Shown piece by piece: positions 43,794 to 51,812 of a DNA stretch of 58,885 nucleotides. The position numbers and the translations under genes were made by a program. The notes beneath the pieces are model-generated. The model had not been told where the DNA came from and did no database searches. It saw only the letters and a program-made list of their open reading frames with translations. Every line of letters begins with the position of its first letter. The first letter of the stretch is position 1. This DNA comes from Paenibacillus radicis (ex Gao et al. 2016). Lineage in GTDB: Bacteria; Bacillota; Bacilli; Paenibacillales; Paenibacillaceae. The DNA lies in NCBI RefSeq assembly GCF_014641555.1, contig NZ_BMHY01000002.1, positions 655,079-713,963 on the forward strand, read 5' to 3'.

Positions 43794-44235
43794 TGTCATC
43801 TGGTTCTCTAATATGGTCTTGGCCGTGATCATGCGTATGCTGGTGAAAGGCGTGATCGTTGGCTGAGGTGGAGCTCGGCAGCAGATAGCCTAAAAGCAAA
43901 GGCAGCAAAAACAGTCCGTAAATGAGCAGGCTTTTAATTCCGCCGCTTGCATGAGAATGACCTTCATGCCCGTGCTCATGCTCGTGATGTTCGTGTTTAT
44001 GCCCGTGATGATGGTCGTGCCCGCATTCACAGTCGATGACGGAATGCGTAGGGTCTGGCCGGAGTGCTTCATACGCTTGGTGAATAGCAGCTGCCAGCAA
44101 GCCAAGCGAGGAAAGCTTTACGTAAAGCTCCATACTGGGCTCTACGAACGAAGAAAGCTGCCCGGTATGATGAAAGTAGGCAATCAGCATCGCGAAGCCA
44201 GATAGCAATGCCGCTCTTATCCAGCGGTCATTCAT
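43777..44235 (-). CDS. TIGR03943-type permease partner, apparently shortened
   Basis: 152 residues: two N-terminal helices, a His-rich loop (HDHHHGHKHEHHEHEHGHEG) that could bind Zn or Ni, a third helix and a His/Asp-rich tail. It resembles the N-terminal half of the YcgQ/TIGR03943 proteins that pair with the permease next to it; those are usually near 250 to 290 residues. The C-terminal domain is missing and the last codons coincide with a terminator stem, suggesting truncation. Start overlaps the permease stop (ATGA). Confidence 0.72.
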   Translation of the reverse strand: MNDRWIRAALLSGFAMLIAYFHHTGQLSSFVEPSMELYVKLSSLGLLAAAIHQAYEALRPDPTHSVIDCECGHDHHHGHKHEHHEHEHGHEGHSHASGGIKSLLIYGLFLLPLLLGYLLPSSTSANDHAFHQHTHDHGQDHIREPDDSKKDR

Positions 44236-45260
44236 AGCAATACCTCCATAAGCCAGGCTCCCGCCAAAACCAGGGTAAAGGTCAACGCAATGAGCGCGGC
44301 TACGATTTTGAGCTTAAAGGCGGAAAGCAGCATCATCGTATTTTTCAAATCGATCATCGGTCCAAAGACAAGGAAAGCCAGCAGCGGACCTGTACCGAAT
44401 ATGCCGTTGAAGGAAGCGGCGATAAAAGCGTCGGAAGTGGAGCACAGAGACAGCAGGAAAGCGAAGCCCATCATGAACAGATAGGAGAATAAGGGCTGAT
44501 CGGCGACGGCGATAAGGACGCTTTTATTAATAAAGGTCTGAATGACTGCCGTTAGCATGGCACCGAAAATTAAATATTTGCCCATCTCGAAAAATTCGTC
44601 GGCGGCGTGTCCAAGCGTTGCTGACAATCGGGAACCCCAGCCATAGCGGACTGAATGGGATGTTTCCGAAGGTCCATGATGATCGGCTCCTTCATGGATA
44701 AATACCGATTTATGCTCTTCTTTAAGCGGGTTGGAACGCATGAAGCGATAGAAAAGCAATCCGATTATGACGGATATGACAAAAGCTAGTCCGATCCGGG
44801 AGTACGCGATGATTGGCGCTGAACGAAAGGCCGAATAAGTGGAAGTAAATACAATAGGATTGACGATTGGTCCAGCGACCAAGTAGACAATTCCGATATA
44901 GGCCGGCATTCCTTTCCGGATCAGACGGCGAACGACGGGAATCATGCCGCATTCGCATAACGGGAACAACAAGCCGAGAAGAGCGCCAAACAGGATACCA
45001 ACAACAGGGTTGCGAGGGGTAAACTTTCGAATCATATCGTCGGTTACGAATACTTGCAGCAGCGCTGAGAACAAAACACCAAGCAAAATAAACGGGAAAG
45101 TTTCTAATATAAGGGATAGAAACAACGTTTTAAAGGTTTGCAAATTAGGATCGTGAAGCAGTGTTTTCGACCAGGGCTGGTTCGTAATCAAGAGCGACAA
45201 CATAATGAGACAGCCTACACCAAGCAGCGGAGGCCCGAATTTTAAAACGAATTTAGTCAT
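44232..45260 (-). CDS. UPF0718/YcgR-type permease
   Basis: 342 residues, about eight membrane helices, with FPLCECGMIPVVRRL (conserved Cys motif), YLVAGPIVNPIVF and LCSTSDAFIAASF. These permeases are often tied to metal or thiol stress; the transported ligand is not established. It is encoded immediately before and overlapping its His-rich partner, so the two form a complex or pathway. Confidence 0.85.
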   Translation of the reverse strand: MTKFVLKFGPPLLGVGCLIMLSLLITNQPWSKTLLHDPNLQTFKTLFLSLILETFPFILLGVLFSALLQVFVTDDMIRKFTPRNPVVGILFGALLGLLFPLCECGMIPVVRRLIRKGMPAYIGIVYLVAGPIVNPIVFTSTYSAFRSAPIIAYSRIGLAFVISVIIGLLFYRFMRSNPLKEEHKSVFIHEGADHHGPSETSHSVRYGWGSRLSATLGHAADEFFEMGKYLIFGAMLTAVIQTFINKSVLIAVADQPLFSYLFMMGFAFLLSLCSTSDAFIAASFNGIFGTGPLLAFLVFGPMIDLKNTMMLLSAFKLKIVAALIALTFTLVLAGAWLMEVLL

Positions 45261-45371
45261 AGAACGACTCCTCTGAACCGGTGCGAATTAATTATTAATC
45301 AGTCTATGCGGGAGGAGAAGAGATAGGACAACTTTATCGGATATACGAATTTGGATAATTTTTCATATCCC

Positions 45372-45399
45372 TTGACTTTCCTTCTTGGGAAGGTATAAT
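45372..45399 (+). promoter_or_regulatory. promoter of the trpS leader
   Basis: TTGACT (45372-45377), 16-base spacer, TATAAT (45394-45399), immediately before the T-box leader. Confidence 0.78.
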
Positions 45400-45404
45400 C
45401 GTTG

Positions 45405-45690
45405 TAAATGCGATGATGGGAATAAGTAGGCATAGGTGTTGATGCGTCCAGAGAGCCGGTGGTTGGTGCGAACCGGTGCAAGCCTAATGACTGAATGGAT
45501 CCCGGAGCGGAGAGCGGAAAGCGGTATGATCGGTACCGTCTATGCTTATCCGGTTGTTCTCCGTTACGGAACAAATGAAGGCTTTTGCCAGTAGACGCTA
45601 ACCACCGATTAGGCAGCGATACAGCAATAGCGAATTAGGGTGGCACCACGGTCCCTCGTCCCTTGCGGCGGGGGATTTTCTGCGTTTATA
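45405..45690 (+). promoter_or_regulatory. tRNA(Trp) T-box riboswitch
   Basis: The leader contains stem I landmarks (AGAGAGCCGGTGGTTGGTGC), a specifier-like TGG at 45496-45498, and the T-box itself AGGGTGGCACCACGG near 45645. A GC-rich terminator and TTTTCT follow. Uncharged tRNA(Trp) would pair with TGG and the T-box, open the terminator and allow trpS expression. The exact specifier position is inferred from the pattern. Confidence 0.9.
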
Positions 45691-45735
45691 AACAGGTATG
45701 AACAGTGATTAAAAGTTTAAAAGGAGTCGATAACG

Positions 45736-46722
45736 ATGGGTAGAGTATTGTCAGGCATTCAGCCAAGCGGTCAGCTTACGCTGGGGAACTATATCGGAGC
45801 GATGCAAAATTTCGTCAAGCTGCAGCATACAGAGGAATGCTTCTTCATGGTCGTGGATCTTCATGCGATAACAGTGCCGCAGGAGCCGGCTAATTTGCGC
45901 GAGCAAACGGAAGCGGTAGCGGCATTGTTTATTGCGGCAGGGATCGATCCGTCCAAAGCGAATGTGTTCGTACAATCACATGTTCCCGCGCATGCGGAGC
46001 TGGGATGGTTGTTGACGACGCTCACAAATATGGGCGAGCTTGAGCGGATGACACAATTCAAAGACAAGTCTGCTGGCAAGGATTCCGTTGGCGCCGGGCT
46101 ATTTGTCTATCCGTCACTGATGGCGGCCGATATTCTTGTCTATAATTCGAATCTTGTGCCGGTAGGCGAGGACCAGAAGCAGCATCTGGAGCTTACTCGT
46201 GATTTGGCGCAACGCTTTAACTTCCGCTTTGGCGAATATTTCACAATTCCGGAACCTTATATGCCGAAAGTAGGCGCGCGGATTATGTCTTTGGACGATG
46301 CCAGCAAGAAGATGAGCAAGAGCAATCCGAACGCAGGAAGCTTCATTGCGCTGCTTGATCCGCCGGATGTCGTTCGTAAAAAAATTAGCCGTGCAACGAC
46401 GGATTCGGGACGTGAGGTTAAATACGATCCTGCGAATAAACCGGAGATTAGCAATCTGATGAGCATCTACTCGCATTGCGCAAATTTGCCGATGCAAGAG
46501 ATTGAAGCCCGTTACGAAGGGCAGGGCTATGGTCCGTTCAAAAAAGATTTGGCGGAGCACGTTGTCGCGGTGCTGGAGCCGCTGCAAACGAGGTACAATG
46601 AAATTCGCAGCTCCGGGGAAATTCATAACATTCTGAAGCAAGGCGCCGAGCGGGCAGCCGTTATCGCAAACCGTACGGTCGCCGAAGTAAAAGAAAGAAT
46701 GGGCTTTATCGCCCCTAGATAG
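45736..46722 (+). CDS. trpS: tryptophanyl-tRNA synthetase
   Basis: 328 residues, full length. The class I nucleotide motif (SGIQPSGQLTLGNYIGA, the HIGH equivalent), GEDQKQHLELTRDLAQRFN, and the KMSKSNPNAG loop. It charges tRNA(Trp) in the cytoplasm. AAAAGGAG precedes ATG 45736, and the T-box leader controls it. Confidence 0.97.
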   Translation: MGRVLSGIQPSGQLTLGNYIGAMQNFVKLQHTEECFFMVVDLHAITVPQEPANLREQTEAVAALFIAAGIDPSKANVFVQSHVPAHAELGWLLTTLTNMGELERMTQFKDKSAGKDSVGAGLFVYPSLMAADILVYNSNLVPVGEDQKQHLELTRDLAQRFNFRFGEYFTIPEPYMPKVGARIMSLDDASKKMSKSNPNAGSFIALLDPPDVVRKKISRATTDSGREVKYDPANKPEISNLMSIYSHCANLPMQEIEARYEGQGYGPFKKDLAEHVVAVLEPLQTRYNEIRSSGEIHNILKQGAERAAVIANRTVAEVKERMGFIAPR

Positions 46723-46732
46723 TGAATTAGAG

Positions 46733-46767
46733 AAAGGGCCGGCGCGAATATCGCGCCGGCCCTTTTC
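46733..46767 (+). terminator. terminator of trpS
   Basis: AAAGGGCCGGCGCGA / TCGCGCCGGCCCTTT with a two- to three-base loop, then TTCTCG. Confidence 0.9.
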
Positions 46768-46770
46768 TCG

Positions 46771-46941
46771 TTATCCCCGCCGCCGCAATCTCGCTTTGAC
46801 GATAAAGCCGCTGCCGATCATAAACAGCGTTAGAACGGCCATTAACAGAGCCAGCCAGCCGTTGATGGAAATGGATACGGCGGTTGCCAGCATGAATAGG
46901 ACGGACAGGACGGCGAACAACAAAGACATCGGTTTGGACAT
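46771..46941 (-). CDS. small two-helix membrane protein
   Basis: 56 residues with two hydrophobic stretches (LLFAVLSVLFMLATAVSISI, LALLMAVLTLFMIGSGFIV) and a basic tail (KARLRRRG). GAAGGAG sits before ATG 46941. No named family. Transcribed away from the SASP gene. Confidence 0.65.
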   Translation of the reverse strand: MSKPMSLLFAVLSVLFMLATAVSISINGWLALLMAVLTLFMIGSGFIVKARLRRRG

Positions 46942-46988
46942 GTTCAAACTCTCCTTCATAGCGATAAATAAAATAATTTTAGAATGTA

Positions 46989-47017
46989 GCATAGTTTGCG
47001 AATGGGTGAGCATAATA
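46989..47017 (+). promoter_or_regulatory. sigma-G-type forespore promoter
   Basis: GCATA (46989-46993), 17-base spacer, CATAATA (47011-47017): close to the Bacillus sigma-G consensus GHATR / CATNHTA. It lies 57 bases before a SASP gene, the classic sigma-G target. Confidence 0.75.
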
Positions 47018-47073
47018 AGTTTGCAAGCTTGCAAAACACACAAAAGTTCCTATACTGAAAGGAGAAATTCCGC

Positions 47074-47301
47074 ATGGCTAGCAACAAAAGCAGCAATCAA
47101 TTGGTGGTACCTCAAGCTCAACAAGCTCTCAATCAAATGAAAATTGAAGCAGCACAAGAGCTTGGTGTGCAAATTCCAGCGGACGGTTACTATGGTAACG
47201 TTTCGACACGAGATGCAGGTTCATTGGGCGGATACATTACTAAAAAGCTTGTACAAATTGCCGAGCAACAACTGTCCGGCGGTTCCAGCAACCTTCGCTA
47301 A
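47074..47301 (+). CDS. alpha/beta-type small acid-soluble spore protein
   Basis: 75 residues with the family's two conserved regions: QALNQMKIEAAQELGV (including the GPR protease cleavage site around the Glu) and GGYITKKLVQIAEQQL, plus NVSTRDAGSLGG. It coats spore DNA to protect it and is degraded at germination. AAAGGAG precedes ATG 47074 and a sigma-G-like promoter lies upstream. Confidence 0.96.
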   Translation: MASNKSSNQLVVPQAQQALNQMKIEAAQELGVQIPADGYYGNVSTRDAGSLGGYITKKLVQIAEQQLSGGSSNLR

Positions 47302-47330
47302 ACTTTTCTATACACAATGAGTTTTACCTA

Positions 47331-47358
47331 AGGCTCAAGGGAAACCTTGAGCTTTTTT
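47331..47358 (+). terminator. terminator of the SASP gene
   Basis: GGCTCAAGG-GAAA-CCTTGAGC followed by six T. Confidence 0.92.
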
Positions 47359-47392
47359 AGCTTTTATTCCGTTACACAACAAACAACACAAT

Positions 47393-47429
47393 AAGAAAGC
47401 CCCTTTTATTGTCCATCAGGGGCTTTCTT
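47393..47429. terminator. bidirectional terminator
   Basis: AAGAAAGCCCC / GGGGCTTTCTT around 15 bases, between the SASP gene and the convergent membrane hydrolase gene. Confidence 0.78.
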
Positions 47430-47453
47430 GAGTCAATACCAATCATTTCTTCA

Positions 47454-48440
47454 TTAATAAGAGTTCATCCGCAGCCGTTTCATTAACCGTTCATCGCTTA
47501 GCCAGCCTACATAGGAGCCGACCGTTTGATAGTCACGATCCATGAGAAGAACGCCAACAAACGGATACTGCTTGCGATGCCGGTAGCGCACGTCAGACCA
47601 GCGCACCTCATATCCCCAATTATGCTCCTTTACTTCGGCACATGCAAACTTGGTGAAGTAAAGGAAGGAGCGAATGGCCGGGTCATTTCTCGAGTTGGCG
47701 ACGGCAGGGTGATCGGAGCATTTCACTTGGTCTACCCAATTTAATTTCCCGCCCCTGAGCTCGCCTATTTTATAGCTGCCGTCCTCAATATGCTTCACGA
47801 CATTCCAGCCGGTGAGTGAGATGGTCGGAATCACGATATGGATGTCGGAAGCCTTTTTTTGCGAATCAAGCTTCTGAACCGTTCGGAGCGTCGATCGCTG
47901 CGCAACCGTTCGCCAAATGAAGTAAACAACCGTAAGAGCGTAGAGCGCGGTGAAAATTGCTGCGGCACTCCATAATCCTATTGCCCAAAGCCCGATGGCG
48001 ACGATATGGGTGATGAAAATAAATGGATCGAAAATATGGATGATATTCCACGAAATCCATTTGTCAGTGAAGGGACGCATAGCCTGTGTGCCGTAAGCAT
48101 TGAATAGGTCGGTGAATACGTGAACACATACCGCGAGCAATACCCAGGAACCGATATGAAGCCAAGGCAGGCTTCCTCGGTAGACCAATTGAAGAATGGC
48201 CGTAATAAGCACGGTCCATATGGCGATTGCGGGCAAGGAATGGGAGACGCCGCGATGGTTGCGGATGTAGCTGGCATTGCCTTTAAGACGCAGTATGGTA
48301 TCGAAGTCAGGTGCTTGCGAACCGACTATGGTGCCGATTAAGACGGCAGTGTGAATCGAGGGATTGGAAGCAATAACGGGATCGACGGTTGCCAGACCGG
48401 CCAAACCGATGCCCATTACAAGATGCGTGCCTGTATCCAC
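47454..48440 (-). CDS. metal-dependent-hydrolase-like membrane protein (YdjM/YfhO group)
   Basis: 328 residues. The N-terminal half has four to six helices with HLVMGIGL, GSQAPDFDTILR and NHRGVSHSLPAIA, the HxxxxSH-type motif of the LexA-regulated YdjM family. The C-terminal half is a soluble domain (FAYLTK-like, then GVLLMDRDYQTVGSYVGWL). It is probably a membrane phosphatase or hydrolase of unknown substrate. GTG 48440 is preferred because AAGGAGG precedes it. Confidence 0.78.
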   Translation of the reverse strand: MDTGTHLVMGIGLAGLATVDPVIASNPSIHTAVLIGTIVGSQAPDFDTILRLKGNASYIRNHRGVSHSLPAIAIWTVLITAILQLVYRGSLPWLHIGSWVLLAVCVHVFTDLFNAYGTQAMRPFTDKWISWNIIHIFDPFIFITHIVAIGLWAIGLWSAAAIFTALYALTVVYFIWRTVAQRSTLRTVQKLDSQKKASDIHIVIPTISLTGWNVVKHIEDGSYKIGELRGGKLNWVDQVKCSDHPAVANSRNDPAIRSFLYFTKFACAEVKEHNWGYEVRWSDVRYRHRKQYPFVGVLLMDRDYQTVGSYVGWLSDERLMKRLRMNSY

Positions 48441-48565
48441 GGTGTGGTCCTCCTTCTTAGGTTGCGCTGCGTTGAATCCGCGAGTTAGATGTAGTATCAA
48501 CGGAGAGAAGCGACTTTATCAATGGAACGGAAGCCAGTATAATTTGGAAAGGAAGGAGCTGGAGC

Positions 48566-48865
48566 ATGATGCAATCGATATGTTTTGCAGAATACAAGAT
48601 TGAAGAGCACAGCCGGGCAGAATTTTTAGCCTATACCGAGCAACTGCTTAAAGAGCAGAAACATGTACATTTATATGAAGGAACAGATCAAATAAATCTA
48701 TTCGTGGAAATTTGGTATGCGGACAATGAGGCGGAAGCCGAGCAAATAAAAAAAGAACGCTGCAGCGAGCGTTCTCCTTGGTATCGCGTATCCGAATGGA
48801 TTATCGGCGGTGCGGGCAAGATGCATGTCTGGAGTTTCAAGCCCGCTGGTACGCAAAGCAGTTAG
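48566..48865 (+). CDS. small hypothetical protein
   Basis: 99 residues, probably an alpha/beta fold like dimeric ferredoxin-like proteins (FAEYKIEEHSRAEFLAYTEQ, then LFVEIWYADNEAEAEQIKKE and WIIGGAGKMHVWSF). GGAAGGAG precedes ATG 48566. Its stop overlaps the convergent gerQ stop by four bases. No named family. Confidence 0.65.
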   Translation: MMQSICFAEYKIEEHSRAEFLAYTEQLLKEQKHVHLYEGTDQINLFVEIWYADNEAEAEQIKKERCSERSPWYRVSEWIIGGAGKMHVWSFKPAGTQSS

Positions 48866-49782
48866 ATTTCTTCTTCACGGTTATTCATAGGCGTGGTGTT
48901 GGTGACTACGCCTCCTTCGAACGGATACTCGTATTGGATAGGCCCGTCAAAGGTTACATAATCCAGATTCAGCATCAGAAGCAGATAGCGCATTCCGGTC
49001 GACGGGTCGCTGATGATGATGTGATCACGTCCGGCAGCTTCGATAATGCCGCGGAAAATTTTAGCGTTCCACTCCCGGTTGTTCTCGTAAGTCATGTAGA
49101 AGCTAGCCATTTTGCCCCGGTTCAGGCGCAAAATATTTTCTACATACGATTCTTCCGCTACAGGAACCGCAACGATATTGCCCCCTTGAGAATTAATAAA
49201 GGAGCCGCTAGGCACCATAGGCGGAGAGGCTTGAGCCCCAACCATCGGAGCGTTTTTGCCCATCATCATGGGCATCATGTTCGGCATCGCATTTGGCATC
49301 ATGTTTGGCATGGCGTTTGGCCCCATCGCATTCGGCATCATGTTTGGCATAACATTTGGTCCCATCGCATTGGGCATCATGTTCGGCATAACATTTGATC
49401 CCATCGCATTGGGCATCATGTTCGGCATAACATTTGATCCCATCGCATTGGGCATCATGTTCGGCATAACATTTGATCCCATCGCATTGGGCATCATGTT
49501 CGGCATAACATTTGATCCCATCGCATTTGGCATCCAGTTAGGTGTCATCGCATTGGGCATCATGTTTGGACCCCAGGAAGCGGGCAAGGTCGCAGGTGTA
49601 TTAGGGGCTTTCGATGCCGGCAGAACAGCGGAAGCGTTAGCTTCTTTGGAAGCTGGCAGTGTAGCGGTCTGACCGCTCGGATAGCCATAGCCCTGTGTTG
49701 CTCCGCCCACATTTCCATAATTGCCGTATCCGTCTGTGTGGACTGGGCTTACCCCGCCTTTGTAATCATAACCTTTAGACAT
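48862..49782 (-). CDS. gerQ: spore coat protein GerQ with an expanded Met-Pro-Asn repeat
   Basis: 306 residues. The C-terminal 100 are a clear GerQ domain: SYVENILRLNRGKMASFYMT, NREWNAKIFRGIIEAAGRDH, DPSTGMRYLLLMLNLDYVTF. The N-terminal 190 are a Gly/Tyr start and a Met/Asn/Pro-rich tract with 13-residue repeats (MPNAMGSNVMPNM). B. subtilis GerQ is about 180 residues; it is cross-linked in the coat and needed for the cortex hydrolase CwlJ. Here the adjacent cwlJ is only a fragment. Confidence 0.9.
   Translation of the reverse strand: MSKGYDYKGGVSPVHTDGYGNYGNVGGATQGYGYPSGQTATLPASKEANASAVLPASKAPNTPATLPASWGPNMMPNAMTPNWMPNAMGSNVMPNMMPNAMGSNVMPNMMPNAMGSNVMPNMMPNAMGSNVMPNMMPNAMGPNVMPNMMPNAMGPNAMPNMMPNAMPNMMPMMMGKNAPMVGAQASPPMVPSGSFINSQGGNIVAVPVAEESYVENILRLNRGKMASFYMTYENNREWNAKIFRGIIEAAGRDHIIISDPSTGMRYLLLMLNLDYVTFDGPIQYEYPFEGGVVTNTTPMNNREEEI
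49322..49535 (-). repeat. 39-bp tandem repeat inside gerQ
   Basis: Units start at 49322, 49361, 49400, 49439 and 49478 (plus-strand coordinates), with a partial at 49517; the last three full units are identical. They encode the Met-rich 13-residue repeat and are probably variable in number. Confidence 0.9.
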
Positions 49783-49823
49783 TCTGTTGTTCCTCGCTTT
49801 CGATCTTGGAAATGAAAAGGTTG

Positions 49824-50070
49824 CTAGTAAACGCTCGGACAGTCTTCTGGCGTTGCAATAAAGAAGCAGTGCGCTTTATAGCGTCCACTGTTCGCTTGGT
49901 CATACCATGTACCCGGGCAGCCTCCGGCCGGACGGAAAAACCAAAGCGCATTCGATGCCGGGTGTTGGCGCTCGCCGCTCATGCCCCATTGGGCGAAACG
50001 GATATCGCTTTCTCTCGCTTTTTTTATAATCCAAGCAATTGCTATAGCGTTGGCCTTTCACTTCCCTTCG
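49824..50070 (-). pseudogene. cwlJ: remnant of the spore cortex hydrolase gene cwlJ
   Basis: The minus strand encodes only the C-terminal half of CwlJ: KARESDIRFAQW, HPASNALWFFRPAGGCPG, WYDQANSGRYKAHCFF, then TPEDC and PSVY at 49824. Upstream the frame meets stops (50058-50060), a likely frameshift moves similarity to another frame (EVKGQRYSN near 50040-50064), and no N-terminal half or start follows. It sits where cwlJ is often found, just upstream of gerQ and in the same direction. Confidence 0.75.
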
Positions 50071-50204
50071 CGTTCATACTGGCCGCTTCAAGCCGTTTTT
50101 ATAGGCGTTAAACTACATACTCAGTGTATTGAGCGCCCAGCAAAAGGGTTCCAAATTATTTGTCACAATTTGAGTGGCGAATTGATGAACAATAAGCATG
50201 AACG

Positions 50205-50233
50205 TTGTCATTGCCATCTTTTTTCGGTATGAT
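50205..50233 (+). promoter_or_regulatory. promoter of ctaB
   Basis: TTGTCA (50205-50210), 17-base spacer, TATGAT (50228-50233), 73 bases before the start codon. Confidence 0.6.
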
Positions 50234-50306
50234 AAAGAACGATTCATCAATGAAATGTTTAGGCGCCAAACTTGCGTTTTGCGGCATACCTTAGGAGGCT
50301 CGCTTC

Positions 50307-51161
50307 GTGTTTAAAGACTTGATTGCATTAACAAAACCGCGGCTGCTCAGAATGAATGTTTTCGCCGCTATCGGCGGTTTCTGGGTAGCATCGAAGTGGA
50401 ATATCGACTGGCTGGCGCTGTTGTGGGTCGTAATCGGATCTACGATTACAATCGCTTCCGCATGCGTCATTAATAATTACTGGGACCGGGAACTGGACCA
50501 GAAGATGGAACGGACGAAAAACCGTGCGCTTCCAACGGGGCGATTAACGCCGGGATTCGTACTCTCCTATGGCATCGCGCTTGGTGTCATTGGACTAGCC
50601 GTACTGTTTCTGCTCGTCAATCCTTTGACCGGCTGGCTAGGCTTTCTCGGTTGGTTCGTCTACATCTTCATCTATACAATATGGCTCAAAAGATCGTCGA
50701 CCTGGAGCACCTCGATCGGCGGTATTTCTGGAGCTATGCCGCCGGTGCTGGGCTATTGTGCTGTAACATCGGAAGTGGATGCAGGAGCGTGGCTGTTGTT
50801 TGCCTTCCTGTTCCTGTGGCAGCCGCCGCACTTCTGGTCGCTTGGCATTCGCCGGGTGGAGGAGTATCGGGCGGCACAATATCCGCTTCTTCCAGTCGTC
50901 AAAGGCATCAAGCGGACAAAGCTGCAAATGATTCCGTACACGGTTCTGCTAATTCCAACCTGTATTTTGCTTTACACTTACGGTTACGCGGGTATCGTGT
51001 TCCTGATTATTTCTGTATTGGCGAGCGTTATTTGGGCCGTACACACAATAATGGGATTGAAAGCTGCCAATGATGAGAAATGGGCGAAAGTCAATTTTCT
51101 AATTTCGGTCAACTACTTGATGGTTGTATTTATTGTCATGATCGCCAATACGATTAAATAA
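50307..51161 (+). CDS. ctaB: protoheme IX farnesyltransferase (heme O synthase)
   Basis: 284 residues, about eight to nine helices, with the UbiA prenyl-diphosphate motifs ASACVINNYWDRELDQKMERT and the second Asp-rich loop near IRRVEEYRAAQYPLLPVVKG. It adds a farnesyl group to heme B to make heme O for cytochrome oxidase. GTG start with AGGAGG eight bases before. The next gene, sco, is also for cytochrome oxidase. Confidence 0.93.
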   Translation: MFKDLIALTKPRLLRMNVFAAIGGFWVASKWNIDWLALLWVVIGSTITIASACVINNYWDRELDQKMERTKNRALPTGRLTPGFVLSYGIALGVIGLAVLFLLVNPLTGWLGFLGWFVYIFIYTIWLKRSSTWSTSIGGISGAMPPVLGYCAVTSEVDAGAWLLFAFLFLWQPPHFWSLGIRRVEEYRAAQYPLLPVVKGIKRTKLQMIPYTVLLIPTCILLYTYGYAGIVFLIISVLASVIWAVHTIMGLKAANDEKWAKVNFLISVNYLMVVFIVMIANTIK

Positions 51162-51191
51162 TGGTCTTACTGTGGGGAGGATAAACGAGGC

Positions 51192-51809
51192 ATGTTGTTT
51201 TTGAAAAAGCACAGCTTCAAAATCGCCGTGTTGGCATTATGCGCGGCTATGGGTATTTATTTATCAGTAACCTATTTTGGAAATCAAAAAGAGTCGCTGC
51301 CTGTACTTCAAGCAGCGCCTGCATTTACGTTGAATGATATCGACGGCAATGAAGTATCGCTGGATTCGACAAACGGCAAGGCAAGGTTGGTTTATTTCTA
51401 TTTCGCCAACTGTCCAGACGTATGTCCGCCTACGACATTCCTTCTGTCCGAGACGCAGGACTTGCTTCAAAAGGACGGCGTGCTAGGCAAGACTGCGGAA
51501 ATGATGTCGATAACGTTTGACCCTGAGCGAGATACGCCGGAAGTGATTCGCGCATTCGCGGAACGTAATTTCGCGGAGCCGGGTGCAGGCTGGCTGTTTT
51601 TACGGGGGGAAGAAGCAGCAACAATGAAGCTTGCTCAAGATTTTGGCGTTGGTGTGAAAAAGGATGAGGCGAACAATTCCTTTATTCACTTTAATGTTAT
51701 TACGCTCGTTGATAAAAAAGGCCAAATTCGCAAATGGATTAGCGGCAATGACGAAGAGTTGACGCCAGAGCAGCTCGCATCTGACTTGAAGCTGCTGGCT
51801 AAGGAATAG
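51192..51809 (+). CDS. SCO1/SenC-family copper chaperone
   Basis: 205 residues. An N-terminal membrane anchor (KIAVLALCAAMGIYLSVTYF), then a thioredoxin fold with FANCPDVCPPTT (Cys-x3-Cys copper site) and the conserved His in FIHFNVITLVDKKG. It delivers copper to the Cu-A site of cytochrome c oxidase, outside the membrane. GGGGAGG precedes ATG 51192. In operon with ctaB. Confidence 0.93.
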   Translation: MLFLKKHSFKIAVLALCAAMGIYLSVTYFGNQKESLPVLQAAPAFTLNDIDGNEVSLDSTNGKARLVYFYFANCPDVCPPTTFLLSETQDLLQKDGVLGKTAEMMSITFDPERDTPEVIRAFAERNFAEPGAGWLFLRGEEAATMKLAQDFGVGVKKDEANNSFIHFNVITLVDKKGQIRKWISGNDEELTPEQLASDLKLLAKE

Positions 51810-51812
51810 TAA

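Noticed and set aside
48778..49398. Plus-strand frame starting inside the 99-residue gene and crossing gerQ
   Set aside because: Antisense to the conserved GerQ domain and His-rich only by frame shift of Met/Asn codons.
49256..49672. Plus-strand frame across the gerQ repeats
   Set aside because: It is the shadow of the gerQ repeat and has no known domain or ribosome binding site.
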